This document shows positions 9,774 to 18,431 of a DNA stretch of 64,000 bases, one piece after another. Location of the stretch: NCBI RefSeq assembly GCF_017815535.1, contig NZ_CP072596.1, positions 1,736,001 through 1,800,000 of the forward strand, written 5' to 3'. The position numbers and the translations under genes are program-made. Position 1 is the first letter of the stretch. The number at the start of each line of letters is the position of its first letter. The notes beneath the pieces are model-generated. The model was given only the letters and a program-made list of their open reading frames with translations. It ran no database searches and had not been told where the DNA came from. The stretch is from Tessaracoccus sp. MC1865 (GTDB taxonomy: Bacteria; Actinomycetota; Actinomycetes; Propionibacteriales; Propionibacteriaceae).

Positions 9774-11468
9774 TCAGCCGGGATAGGCCACCGCGGTCAC
9801 CTCGTCCGCCAGGCGGGTCCACCGGGTGCGGGCCTCGTAGCGCCAGGTCACGTCCAGGTCGGTCGTGACCGCTATCGGTCCGCCGCCCAGACGCACGTTC
9901 GACGCGATGTCGACGATTGCGCCGGTGATCGCGCCCAGGTCCTGCACCACCGAGCCGTCCAGCTGCGCGGTGAAGATCGAGCGCACCCCGGCGCTGGTGG
10001 CGGCCACCGCCAGGGACGTCTCCGCCTGCCAGGTGGGCGCCACCGGGTCTGTCAATGCGTCACCGGCAGGCGCGACGATCTCCAAGGGCCGCCATTGGGT
10101 CGCGGAGATGGGGTTTGCCCCCAAGAGTGAGGCCACGCCGAGCGTCGGCACCCCTCCGACGTCGGCAACGATCAGGACCCGGGCGCGGGAGGGAGACACG
10201 GAGAAGTCGCTGATCCGGCCCACTCCCAGATCGGCGCTGACCAGTTGCGCCTGACCGTCCCGGTCGATGGTGGCCATGCGGGGAGTCCCGGTCATGTCGT
10301 TGCCCAGAAGCCACAAGGTGCCCAGCACAAACTGAGGGGAGCGCAGATTGCTCAGCGGCAGGTCCACCTTCGAGACGGGGCCACCCAGTCCGCCGGTGGA
10401 CAGCTCCGTGCGGTCCTCGTTGATGACGGCCATGCTGCCCCCGTCGACGGAGACAGCCACGTCCGCCACCCGGAAGCCGATCTCGGGCATGATCTCGAAT
10501 TCGTCCTGGCCGGTGATGCGACCCACCCGTGAGCGACGCACGCCGAACAGGTCCGTGGCCGCTGCCCGGGACAGCACCTGGTAGCCCTGCTGTGTGGCCA
10601 GTTCGAGCACGCCGTTGGCCGAAGCGCCCGGGATGGGTACCGTCCGCCCACCCTCCCTCGTGACGATCATGCCCGTGACGCGTGGGATGGACGTGAGCGT
10701 CCACAGCAATTGGGCGCCCAGCCGGCGCAGGTCGTCGTCGCCCAGGACCACGGGAAGGCGGGCGAGGTCCACGGTCACCACGCCGCTCTGGTCGATGGTG
10801 GCGCCGCCATCCCCGAGCCTGACCCCTCGGGGCAGCGCGTCGATGACCGAGCGGCTGATCTCCTCGGCCGGGCCCCTGAACAGGGCCTGTAGCACGTTGC
10901 TGGGGGTGAGGAGCGATTCGGGCAGGTGGATGGGGTCTGGCACCACGTGCGCGCCGACGCGGCTCATGAAATAGAGCGTGACACGCGAGTAGTAGCGCTC
11001 GAAGTTGTACCGGGTCAGCAGGAGCCCGTCCGGCGGGGCGCTGATCCGCCACTGGCCCTCCTGCTCGACGAGGCCGAAATCATGCTCGAACGGTTCGGTG
11101 TGCGCGGTGTAGCGATGGGTCTCGTCCAGGTGTCCGATGGCCGTGCCGGTGGCCGCCGCGGCATCCATTCCGCCGGTGACTTCGCCATCGAACACGACCG
11201 CGTCGACGGGGGCCCAGCCCGAGGCCGCCTCGCTCGTGAGGTACTGCCGGGCGATGGCGTACTCGCCGTCGGGGTCTGCCATGGCCTGAAGGAAGCCCTC
11301 GACGAGACGCACCGGCGTCATATCCTCGCTCGGCGGCTCCGGGGCGATGTCGATGCCCCGCGGCTGCGCGGCCAGAGGCACCTGCTCGACGGGCCCGGAC
11401 GTCGCAATGGTGGTGCAACCGGTCAGCGACAGCAGGAGTGCCGTGAGAGCGGCCACAGCGCGTCTCAT
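9774..11468 (-). CDS. lpqB: Lipoprotein LpqB
   Basis: Cell-surface lipoprotein that works with the MtrAB two-component system; in mycobacteria it interacts with the MtrB sensor domain. 564 residues. Signal peptide with lipobox LTGC places the lipidated cysteine at 18. A GerMN-type domain lies in the N-terminal half (VRLVEGFLQAMADPDGEYAIARQYL, VTLYFMS), and a beta-propeller-like C-terminal half contains repeating strands (VADVAVSVDGGSMAVI, ISDFSVSPSRARVLIVAD). The ATG overlaps the mtrB stop by four bases, indicating coupling. Length and order are standard. Confidence 0.95.
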   Translation of the reverse strand: MRRAVAALTALLLSLTGCTTIATSGPVEQVPLAAQPRGIDIAPEPPSEDMTPVRLVEGFLQAMADPDGEYAIARQYLTSEAASGWAPVDAVVFDGEVTGGMDAAAATGTAIGHLDETHRYTAHTEPFEHDFGLVEQEGQWRISAPPDGLLLTRYNFERYYSRVTLYFMSRVGAHVVPDPIHLPESLLTPSNVLQALFRGPAEEISRSVIDALPRGVRLGDGGATIDQSGVVTVDLARLPVVLGDDDLRRLGAQLLWTLTSIPRVTGMIVTREGGRTVPIPGASANGVLELATQQGYQVLSRAAATDLFGVRRSRVGRITGQDEFEIMPEIGFRVADVAVSVDGGSMAVINEDRTELSTGGLGGPVSKVDLPLSNLRSPQFVLGTLWLLGNDMTGTPRMATIDRDGQAQLVSADLGVGRISDFSVSPSRARVLIVADVGGVPTLGVASLLGANPISATQWRPLEIVAPAGDALTDPVAPTWQAETSLAVAATSAGVRSIFTAQLDGSVVQDLGAITGAIVDIASNVRLGGGPIAVTTDLDVTWRYEARTRWTRLADEVTAVAYPG

Positions 11469-13048
11469 GCGCTCACCTCCTTGTCATCAGCCGGTACGAC
11501 GGCCAGCGGCGAGCTCGTCAACTCGTGCCCTGACTCCCGCGGCAGCGTCAACCGGAATTGGGCACCGCGCCCCGGCCGGCCCCAGGCCGTCAACCACCCG
11601 CGGTGCAACCGGGCGTCCTCCATCGCGATCGCAAGCCCCAATCCCGTGCCACCCACCAGCCGGGTGCGACTGGGATCTGCGCGCCAGAACCGGTCGAAGA
11701 CGCGGGCCGCGTCCTCCGCCTTGAAGCCGACGCCGTAGTCGCGCACGGTCACCGCCACCGCGTCGTGGTCCGAAGCCACCCTGATCACCACCGGCCTGCC
11801 CTCGCTGTGCTCGATGGCATTGGTGATCAGGTTGCGCAGGATCCGCCTGACCCGACGGGTGTCGACCTCGGCGGTGGTGTCCTCGTCCACCTGTTCGAAC
11901 CGGAGCTCGACACCCAGGGCCCCGGCCATCGACCGGCTCCCTGCCACCTCTGCGGCGGCCAGCGACGCGACGTCGGTCTCGTCGAGGGCCAGGACTGCCG
12001 CACCCGCGTCGAACCGCGAGATCTCCAGGAGATCCGCCAGCATGAGGTCGAACCGGTCGATCTCGAGGCTCATCAGTTCCGCCGAACGCGCAGTGATGGG
12101 GTCGAAGTTGCTACGCGCATCGTGCAACACATCCGCGGCCATCTTGATGGTGGTCATCGGGGTGCGCAGCTCGTGGGACACGTCGCTGACGAAGCGTTGC
12201 TGCAGCGTGGACAGCGTCTCCAGCTCACGGATCCGCTGCTGGAGCTCAGCGGCCATCCGGTTCATGGAGGTGGCCAGCAGCGCCAGATCGTCGGTACCAC
12301 GCACCAGCATGCGCTCCCCCAGCTGACCGGACGCCAGCTGCAGCGCGGTGGTGCTGGCCTTCCGCACCGGCCTCACCACCTGCACCGTGACGAGGTAGGA
12401 GATCAACCCGAGTGCTGCCACCAGCGCCACGCCGGCCGCGATGACGGCTCCCTGCAGGGCGCTCAGGGTCTGCAGCTCGGTGGTCATGGGAAAGATGTAG
12501 AACACCGGGTAGCGCTCCCCGGTCTCGCCGATCAGTGCGGCACCGATGGCCCAGCCGGGCTCCGGCTGCATCGTGGGGTCGGTGAAGACCACCCGCGTCG
12601 GGGTGATGAACATGCCCTGGTCCTGCTCCACCCGGTCACGCAACCCGACCGGTACAGACTCCGCGCGGATGCCGGTGGAGGTGAGGCTGGAGACCGGCCC
12701 CTGGATCACCACCCGGTACTGCGCCGCTTGGGCGTCGGCGAGGTCCGCCAGCCGGCTGAGCGATTCATGGATGGCGGCGCCCCGCGCCTCTGGCGTGCGC
12801 AACTGCTCCTGCATGAACGCGTAGACGCCCGACGCCTCGTTCAGCGCCGCCTGTCGCTTCGTCTCGACGACGCCCGCCGTGGCCTGACGCATCAGGACGA
12901 CCCCGGCCAGCGTCATCAAGACCATTGACAGGCCGAGCGTCGAGATCAGCACCCGCAGCGGCAGGGAACCCCACCACAGTGCCTTGAGCCCTCGCGCGGG
13001 ACGTGCCCGGGTGCTGTCAGTTCTGCGTTTCACCGGCGCGGTATCCAA
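11465..13048 (-). CDS. mtrB: Sensor histidine kinase MtrB
   Basis: Membrane sensor of the MtrAB system controlling cell wall hydrolases and division. 527 residues: TM1 near 31-54, an extracytoplasmic sensor region near 60-195, TM2 near 198-222, HAMP near 223-275, and the dimerisation/phosphoacceptor helix DVSHELRTPM with His292, then an HATPase domain with the ATP-lid motif GGTGLGLAI. The start is uncertain: the ATG at 13048 overlaps mtrA by 32 bases, and a GTG at 13033 is also possible. Cotranscribed with mtrA and lpqB. Confidence 0.96.
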   Translation of the reverse strand: MDTAPVKRRTDSTRARPARGLKALWWGSLPLRVLISTLGLSMVLMTLAGVVLMRQATAGVVETKRQAALNEASGVYAFMQEQLRTPEARGAAIHESLSRLADLADAQAAQYRVVIQGPVSSLTSTGIRAESVPVGLRDRVEQDQGMFITPTRVVFTDPTMQPEPGWAIGAALIGETGERYPVFYIFPMTTELQTLSALQGAVIAAGVALVAALGLISYLVTVQVVRPVRKASTTALQLASGQLGERMLVRGTDDLALLATSMNRMAAELQQRIRELETLSTLQQRFVSDVSHELRTPMTTIKMAADVLHDARSNFDPITARSAELMSLEIDRFDLMLADLLEISRFDAGAAVLALDETDVASLAAAEVAGSRSMAGALGVELRFEQVDEDTTAEVDTRRVRRILRNLITNAIEHSEGRPVVIRVASDHDAVAVTVRDYGVGFKAEDAARVFDRFWRADPSRTRLVGGTGLGLAIAMEDARLHRGWLTAWGRPGRGAQFRLTLPRESGHELTSSPLAVVPADDKEVSA

Positions 13049-13718
13049 TGCCGCGGACCGTGATCACGATTTCGGGGTGTTCCGGGTCCTTCTCGATCTT
13101 GGCCCGCAGCCGCTGTACATGCACGTTGACCAGGCGGGTGTCTGCCGAGTTGCGATAGCCCCACACCTCGTCGAGGAGGGCCTCGCGAGTGAAGACGTGG
13201 GCCGGGCGGCGTGCCAGGGCCAGCAACAGTTCGAACTCCAGCGGGGTGAGGGGCAGGTGTTCCTCACCCCGCTTCACGAGGTGGGACGAGACCGAGATCG
13301 CCAGGTCTCCGATGGTCAGGATGTCCGAGCCCACTTCCCCGCTGGTGCGGCGCAAGCGGGTACGGATCCGGGCGATGAGTTCCTTCGCCTTGAACGGTTT
13401 GGCCACGTAGTCGTCGGCCCCCGCCTCGAGACCGGCCACCACGTCCGAGGTGTCGGACTTGGCGGTCAACATGACGATCGGTACGCCGGATTCGGCGCGG
13501 ATGTCGCGGCAGACGGAGACTCCGTCGCGCCCCGGCAGCATGAGGTCGAGAAGCACGAGGTCAGGACGGGACTGGCGGAACTCCTGCAACGCCTCGTTGC
13601 CCGTCCCGCACCGGACGGTCTCGAACCCCTCCTGGCGCAGGACGATCTGCAGCATCTCTGAGAGCGCCGCGTCATCGTCCACCACCAGTATCCGGGCTTT
13701 GCCCTTGGCCTCGGTCAC
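13017..13718 (-). CDS. mtrA: Response regulator MtrA
   Basis: OmpR-type response regulator, 233 residues, and essential in mycobacteria. Receiver domain residues 8-120 with the acidic pair VVDDD, phosphoacceptor Asp58 in LVLLDLMLPG and the conserved Lys in MLTAKSD. The winged-helix DNA-binding domain covers about 135-230 (PLTPLEFELLLAL, TREALLDEVWGY, VHVQRLRAKIE). The start is a GTG with AAGGAGG eight bases upstream, one of the best ribosome sites here. A 47-base gap separates it from the upstream hypothetical gene on the same strand, so it may be read both from that operon and from its own promoter. Confidence 0.98.
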   Translation of the reverse strand: MTEAKGKARILVVDDDAALSEMLQIVLRQEGFETVRCGTGNEALQEFRQSRPDLVLLDLMLPGRDGVSVCRDIRAESGVPIVMLTAKSDTSDVVAGLEAGADDYVAKPFKAKELIARIRTRLRRTSGEVGSDILTIGDLAISVSSHLVKRGEEHLPLTPLEFELLLALARRPAHVFTREALLDEVWGYRNSADTRLVNVHVQRLRAKIEKDPEHPEIVITVRGIGYRAGETQN

Positions 13719-13765
13719 CCCAGCCTCCTTGCTCTGCCGTCAATGGTAGCGAGAGGCCGTAGCCG

Positions 13766-14524
13766 TCACACTGCGGTCATCCGCAGCGGGCCTCCCGGCA
13801 TGGTGTGCAGCATCCGCAACGTCTCGGCGTTCTCGTCGAAAATGGTCGCGATCCTCAGCGAAGCGTCTTTCCACCCATCACCGCGGTGCAACGCAGCGTA
13901 GCGGGTTTCCAGCTGGCCCAGAATGGCCTCGACCTTACGCATCCGCCAGTTGCGGGCACGCGGCGACGTGGCCGAGGGCCCTGTCCTGGCGACGGCGCAC
14001 TGCAACTCGGTGGTGGCGCACATGGTCACCGCGCGCTCCAGCAGCATGTTGGTCACCATCCTGGCCTGCTTGCAACCCGTGACGATGCGTTCGACGCTCT
14101 CCGCGAAGGCCAGTTCCTTGCGCTCCTTACGCGTCACATCCGCCACGTGGCTGTCCTGCCCGTCGCCGGTCCATTCGCTGTTCCGGATCCGGCCCTTGTT
14201 CGCGCGGACGGTTGCCACGATCTGGTCCTGCTGCTGCACGACGTTGCCCCACTGGCCCGCCGCCTCCCCGAGGAGATCAGGGGAACGCCTGCTGGCCCCC
14301 AGCCAGGCGTGGTGGGCGCTGATGGCCGTCAACCGGGAGTTGATGCTGATCCAGAGACCCACCGCCTCCGCTGCGATCCAGGGTGCCCGGATGGTCTGGC
14401 CCAGGTTCTCGAGGCGGCTGAGGACGAGGAAGTTCTCCACCACGTCGTTGCGCATCGCCGTCCAGGCGAGGCTGCGCGCGGAGGACAACGAGTTGCTGAT
14501 CGCGTCATAGCGTGGGCTGCTCAC
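13766..14524 (-). CDS. Hypothetical helical protein, third gene of an mtrA-linked cassette
   Basis: 252 residues, no signal peptide or membrane segment, predicted almost entirely helical: SLSSARSLAWTAMRNDVVENFLVLSRLENLGQ and later LAFAESVERIVTGCKQARMVTNML. Tryptophan-glycine pairs (WTGDG, QWGNVV) and long amphipathic helices resemble WXG100-superfamily and PPE-like substrates or chaperones, but no clear WXG turn can be assigned. The ATG overlaps the stop of the preceding gene by four bases. I do not recognise a named family. Directly precedes mtrA, 47 bases away. Confidence 0.6.
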   Translation of the reverse strand: MSSPRYDAISNSLSSARSLAWTAMRNDVVENFLVLSRLENLGQTIRAPWIAAEAVGLWISINSRLTAISAHHAWLGASRRSPDLLGEAAGQWGNVVQQQDQIVATVRANKGRIRNSEWTGDGQDSHVADVTRKERKELAFAESVERIVTGCKQARMVTNMLLERAVTMCATTELQCAVARTGPSATSPRARNWRMRKVEAILGQLETRYAALHRGDGWKDASLRIATIFDENAETLRMLHTMPGGPLRMTAV

Positions 14525-15954
14525 GAGTTCATCCCTCCGAGGCTGTCAGTGGCCTGCGTTTCGTTCTGGTCGTAGTTGTTGGAGGCGGCGTCCAGCGCCA
14601 TCGCCTGAGCTTCGGCCTCGAGCCCAGCGTCAGAGGCGGCCTGCACGCTGCTCTCCACCGCGGTGCGGTAGGGCGGCACCGCCTCAGTCATCACGCCGAA
14701 CATGGCTCCGGGCTCCGGCGTGGACATGATCGTGTCCTGCATGGGCTTCGACCGGTCCGCGAGGTCGCTCCAGTTGGTGGATTCCCTGCGCAGTTGATCT
14801 GTGTTCACCGAGTAGTCGGAACCACCGGTGGAACTGTACGTGGAGGTGGGCTGCGCGAAGGAGGTGCTGCCCGATGGGCGGGTGCCCGTCTGGCTGCCCG
14901 TGCTGGTGTACGTGGGGCTCGTCGAGGTGTACGTGGTGCCGTCCTGGGGACGCACGCCCGTCTGGTGGCCCCCGTCGTACTCGAAACCACCGCCAGACTG
15001 CGAGCCCGGCGAGTTGGTGCTGGGATCGGTCTCCGAACCGCTGGCATCCCCGGCGGCCACCGGACCGCCCGGGTAGTGGCTGGTCGACGGGGCCTGGGTG
15101 CCACCCGGCCCGCTGCTGCCGGGCAACGTCGTGCCTGGAACGGTGGTGCCGGGTGCCGTGGTGCCGGGTGCCGTGGTGCCGGGCGCCATGGCGCCCGGGG
15201 CGTAGGAGCCGCTGCCGGGTCCCTGCTGGTAGACCGACTGCAGGCCGGTGGACTGGACGCCTGCGGTGGGAGCGTTGTTCTTGCCATCCCGCTGGCGGAC
15301 CTTGCTCAGTGGGGTGTCCGGGACGCCGTCTCCGTCCGTGTCGACGAGCGGGTCCTCGATGATGCGACCGTCACTGTCCACTGCGACCAGCTGATCGAGA
15401 CCGCTGCGACGGAGGGCCTCCCGGAGCTGTTCCGCGTCCAGAGAGTCCTCCGTGCCGGCTGCCATCAGGCCCCCACCGGGCGCCGGGAAACCGCCAGGGC
15501 CGAACATTGCCCCGGACGCACCGGAACCCGAAGGTCCGAACAGCGACGGGCCGGCGAGCCTGCCGGCCTGCGCCCCCTGCAGCATGGTGGGGATGCCACC
15601 ACCCGCGGCGCCGGGGCCGGCCGACATCATGGGCTGCATGGCGCCCGCCCCACCCGGGGCGGCGCCCACGCCACCCACGGTGGCGTTGGGAGGCATCATC
15701 GCGGGGGGCATCGCTCCTGCCCCGCCACCCTTCCTCCCACGGGTGCCGGAACCGTGCAGTGCCATCGCGGCGGCCTTCCTCCGTCGACGGTCCTCGCGGT
15801 TCTTGTCCGTCTCGGCGCCCGTGACTTCGCCGGGCACGGCGTATTCGTCCTCGTCCAGCGCTCCCCAGGGATCCGCCGCCAGGGGTCCGTCGATCCGGGC
15901 ATGCAGTTGGGGTGAATCGAAGCGTACTTCGTCGCCCTTGTTGTGGTCCGTCAT
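14521..15954 (-). CDS. Gly/Pro/Thr-rich protein with a WXG100-like C-terminal region
   Basis: 477 residues with a mosaic build. Residues about 1-70 are charged (DPWGALDEDEYAVPG, DKNREDRRRRKA). About 70-170 is Gly/Ala/Met/Pro-rich. A segment around 176-226 has QLREALRRSGLDQLVAVDSDGRIIEDPLVDTDGDGVPD, with a calcium-loop-like DTDGDGVPD. About 245-395 is a Thr/Ser/Pro/Gly linker with PGTTA repeats. The C-terminal 85 residues (STNWSDLADRSKPMQD, VQAASDAGLEAEAQAMALDAASN) look like a helical hairpin of WXG100 type. It overlaps both neighbours by four bases. Probably a secreted or surface-exposed substrate of a type VII system, by inference. Confidence 0.6.
   Translation of the reverse strand: MTDHNKGDEVRFDSPQLHARIDGPLAADPWGALDEDEYAVPGEVTGAETDKNREDRRRRKAAAMALHGSGTRGRKGGGAGAMPPAMMPPNATVGGVGAAPGGAGAMQPMMSAGPGAAGGGIPTMLQGAQAGRLAGPSLFGPSGSGASGAMFGPGGFPAPGGGLMAAGTEDSLDAEQLREALRRSGLDQLVAVDSDGRIIEDPLVDTDGDGVPDTPLSKVRQRDGKNNAPTAGVQSTGLQSVYQQGPGSGSYAPGAMAPGTTAPGTTAPGTTVPGTTLPGSSGPGGTQAPSTSHYPGGPVAAGDASGSETDPSTNSPGSQSGGGFEYDGGHQTGVRPQDGTTYTSTSPTYTSTGSQTGTRPSGSTSFAQPTSTYSSTGGSDYSVNTDQLRRESTNWSDLADRSKPMQDTIMSTPEPGAMFGVMTEAVPPYRTAVESSVQAASDAGLEAEAQAMALDAASNNYDQNETQATDSLGGMNS
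15131..15190 (-). repeat. Four 15-bp tandem repeats encoding PGTTA-type units
   Basis: Four consecutive 15-base units starting at 15131, 15146, 15161 and 15176; units two and three are identical and the outer ones differ at a few bases. They lie in frame in the linker of the Gly/Pro/Thr-rich gene and encode the pentapeptide repeat. This is a likely slippage-prone, length-variable tract, functioning as a flexible, possibly glycosylated spacer. Confidence 0.85.
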
Positions 15955-16658
15955 CGGGTTCCCTTCGCCATGATGGTGAGCAGGTCTCGCTGTGCCTGGA
16001 AGAACTCGCCGGCCAGTTCCTCGTGTTCGCCGGGCACGAAATGGGGCGGGTGGTAGTTGGCATACGCGCTGCGTGCTGTCTGCAGCACAGCGGCTGAGAT
16101 GTGGTCGGGGGTGGCGGTGCGCAACCAGTTCCGGTCGAACCGGACGGCCTCGGCCAGGCCCGACCAGGTGAGCGACACGGAGACGGGACCACGCTGGGCC
16201 ACCGTCTTCTCACCCTCGATGTCCGCCCACCTGATCTCGTGGTCCGGCCTGTCCCTGAGTGCCGCCTGTCGCTCGCCCAGGGCCACGATGCGCTCCTGCA
16301 CGGCGTCGAAGTCATCCCACGTGAGGGGCGACTCGGGATCCGGAGTTGGCTCCGGTAGAACGGCGAAGTCCAGCGGATCAGAAGCACCGGCGGATCGAAC
16401 CGAAGCGGCGAAGAAGGCCTCTTCGAAGGCGTCCTCCAGCGTGCGGTTGGGTCCGAGGATCTCACGCCAGCGCGGTGAGACGTGCACCTTCGTGAGTTGC
16501 CGGACATCCTCGTCGATCCAGATCCGTACCGCCAGCCGGGCATCGGCGAAACCGTGCGAGGGGTGCCATTCGTCCGAGTCGTCGGCGACGGCGGCTGCCT
16601 CAGCGACAACGTCTGCGGGAGGAGCCAGGATCTCGTCGTCGAAGTTGTCGTCGGTCAC
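15951..16658 (-). CDS. Hypothetical protein, first gene of the mtrA-linked cassette (YbaB/ESX-associated-like)
   Basis: 235 residues. The core RIWIDEDVRQLTKVHVSPRWREILG followed by LEDAFEEAFFAA resembles YbaB/EbfC-like or ESX-associated proteins of actinobacterial type VII loci (a strand-rich start, then WR and an AF-EAF helix). The C-terminal half is helical (WDDFDAVQERIVALGERQAAL, EEWLAGEFF-like end). The GTG start at 16658 is preceded by GAGGAGG, a strong ribosome site, which marks it as the first gene of the operon; a longer frame upstream lacks support. Its stop overlaps the next gene by four bases. The family assignment is from pattern memory. Confidence 0.55.
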   Translation of the reverse strand: MTDDNFDDEILAPPADVVAEAAAVADDSDEWHPSHGFADARLAVRIWIDEDVRQLTKVHVSPRWREILGPNRTLEDAFEEAFFAASVRSAGASDPLDFAVLPEPTPDPESPLTWDDFDAVQERIVALGERQAALRDRPDHEIRWADIEGEKTVAQRGPVSVSLTWSGLAEAVRFDRNWLRTATPDHISAAVLQTARSAYANYHPPHFVPGEHEELAGEFFQAQRDLLTIMAKGTR

Positions 16659-16732
16659 GAACGGCCCTCCTCGGTAGCGGCATACCCCCGAAGTCTTACA
16701 TGCGCAGGGGTCATCTCGGTGACCCGCGATGG

Positions 16733-17293
16733 TCAGTTCAGAGCGGGTTCTTCCGTCCAGGTGGACCATCTTCCGGGGAGGCCGCCCATGCGTCGCAGCA
16801 CGCGGCGCCACAGGCCGTCCGGATTGCCGAACACGTCGTCGGCGCGCACCTCCGTGCGGAACCAGGAGCCGCGGATCAGTTCGCCCTCGAGTTGGCCGGG
16901 CGACCACGAGGAGAAACCGACGAAGAGCCGCAGACCGATGAAGGAGGATTCGAGCAGTTCGCTCGGGAACCGGAGGTCCACGAGCCCGACATCGCCCGCG
17001 AGCCTCTCCCAGCCGGGCGGTTCCACGCCCTCTGCGGCCGGCTTACCCAGGGCCAGCACCACGTCGCTGTTGACCGGGCCTCCTTCGAAGAGGATGCCAG
17101 GTGGGCTGAGAAGCGGTGCGAAGTGAGCCGCGGCGGCCTCCGGCGGCATGTCCGAGACCACGTTGAGACAGACGCCGACGGTGCCCTCAAGGTGGTGCTC
17201 GACGATCAGGACGACCGAGCGGTCGAAGTAGCCGCCGCGCCCAGGTTGGGTGGCGACGAGCAACTGACCCACGGCGATCGCACCGGTATGCAT
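16733..17293 (-). CDS. YqgE/AlgH family protein
   Basis: 186-residue cytoplasmic protein of the YqgE/AlgH (DUF179) family. Diagnostic motifs: GQLLVATQPG at the start, YFDRSVVLIVEHHLEGTVGVCLN, FEGGPVNSDVVL, and RLFVGFSSWSPGQLEGELIRGSW near the C-terminus. Length equals the family norm. Biochemical role is unresolved; AlgH was first named for alginate regulation in Pseudomonas. I chose the ATG at 17293, six bases after AGGGTGG; a GTG nine bases upstream is possible. Downstream of ssrA on the same strand but separated by a strong terminator. Confidence 0.93.
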   Translation of the reverse strand: MHTGAIAVGQLLVATQPGRGGYFDRSVVLIVEHHLEGTVGVCLNVVSDMPPEAAAAHFAPLLSPPGILFEGGPVNSDVVLALGKPAAEGVEPPGWERLAGDVGLVDLRFPSELLESSFIGLRLFVGFSSWSPGQLEGELIRGSWFRTEVRADDVFGNPDGLWRRVLRRMGGLPGRWSTWTEEPALN

Positions 17294-17330
17294 GCCCACC
17301 ACCCTAACGGGCGCGCGTCACGAGGGCAGC

Positions 17331-17374
17331 AAAAAACCTCGTGCCCACCCGCTGGTCAGCGGATGGGCACGAGG
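17331..17374 (-). terminator. Rho-independent terminator of ssrA
   Basis: Perfect 11-base arms at 17337-17347 and 17364-17374, with a further inner CCGCTG/CAGCGG pairing, are followed on the minus strand by six T (17336-17331). It begins seven bases after the tmRNA 3' end. This is the clearest intrinsic terminator in the window. Confidence 0.93.
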
Positions 17375-17380
17375 CACAGG

Positions 17381-17748
17381 GGTGGAGGTGGCGGGAATTG
17401 AACCCGCGTCCTCAAGAGATGTTCCAGGACTTCTCCGGGCGCAGCCGACATTGTCGTCTTCTCGGTCCCTGCACTCTTCGTCGGCAAGTCGCAGACAGAC
17501 CCAGTATCAGTAAAGTCCCGAGTAGCCCCTGATACGCAAGCTACTCAGCAAGCCTTCTAAATGAGGCCAGGTACCGGACCGAAGGCTCGTCCGGGCTGAC
17601 CCTTCGGTCGCTGATCAGGCAGCGAGAGCGAAGTCAGTGCTGTTGTTGTTGGCACTTATTGGTTTCCACGCAGCGTTTACGAGATAAACGTGGATCCTCG
17701 GCCCGCTTCTCCTGGGACTACCGTCCCGAGTCGAAACCAGTCACCCCC
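17381..17748 (-). ncRNA. ssrA: Transfer-messenger RNA (tmRNA)
   Basis: Rescues stalled ribosomes by adding a degradation tag to unfinished proteins. The 5' end GGGGGTGACTGGTTTCGAC and the 3' end, a T-arm with GGTTCAATTCCCGCC plus ACCTCC, pair to form the tRNA-like domain. The tag reading frame spans 17615-17653 and encodes ANNNSTDFALAA followed by TGA, preceded by the usual AATAAGTGCC resume context. The terminal CCA is not fully encoded (ACC then C), so it is probably finished enzymatically. A -10-like TAGAAT lies at 17767-17772 on the minus strand. The partner protein SmpB is encoded about 700 bases upstream on the same strand. Confidence 0.97.
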
Positions 17749-17779
17749 TGTTGAGTTGTTCACACCATTCTAGCGCACG

Positions 17780-18349
17780 TCAGCGGATTGCCTGCTTCGG
17801 CCGATTCGACCTCGCGAGCAGGAACGGCTCGAGCCGTCCGGTACCGGACTGTCCGTTGAATGCACGCACGGACGCCCAGATCGTGCCGCCGAACCAGGCC
17901 AGCCACGCCAGGAACATGAGGCCCTCCGCCCCGAACACGATCCCCAACAGGAACGCTGCGGCTGCCACGGCAGCCGCCGTCAGTTGCAGACTGAGGGCCC
18001 GGCTCGCCTCCCACCAGACGCGGCTGCCCGGCGTGGCCACCGCCTTCACGACGACAGGCCCGAGGAACCAGGTGAAGAGGCCCGACAACTGGGTCAGGCC
18101 CGCCCCGAGGTTCTCGGCAGGAGACGGTTGACCCGGCCTCGGACGGGTGAGCACAGCAGGGGCGATGCGGGCCAGCCCCATCAGGGACCGGTTCAACTCC
18201 ACGCGGTCGCGGGCGTTCAACGCGAGGTCGAGGCGTCGATCCAACTCAGCCTCGTCGATGGAGCGGTCCGCGTAACAGGCCTGCAGGTGGTCCACTGCAC
18301 GGTCTCGCTGCTGGTCGGTCACTCCGGGGAACTGCTGGTACTCGCTCAT
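17780..18349 (-). CDS. DUF1707 domain membrane protein
   Basis: 189 residues. The N-terminal 60 residues are a DUF1707 (SHOCT-like) domain: TDQQRDRAVDHLQACYADRSIDEAELDRRLDLAL. This is followed by two or more hydrophobic segments, LQLTAAAVAAAAFLLGIVFG and LMFLAWLAWFGGTIWASV, so the protein is anchored with a small cytoplasmic domain. Actinobacteria carry many such proteins, with no defined function. I chose the ATG at 18349 (MSEYQQFPGV), because the longer frame would run into smpB. It lies between smpB and ssrA; the ssrA promoter sits at its very end. Confidence 0.8.
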   Translation of the reverse strand: MSEYQQFPGVTDQQRDRAVDHLQACYADRSIDEAELDRRLDLALNARDRVELNRSLMGLARIAPAVLTRPRPGQPSPAENLGAGLTQLSGLFTWFLGPVVVKAVATPGSRVWWEASRALSLQLTAAAVAAAAFLLGIVFGAEGLMFLAWLAWFGGTIWASVRAFNGQSGTGRLEPFLLARSNRPKQAIR

Positions 18350-18431
18350 GTATCCATTGTCGTCGGAGGGTCGCCTCGGCAGTACCGGGAAGCACCCTGA
18401 AAACGACCCTGGACGGGCCCGGGTGAGGGTC

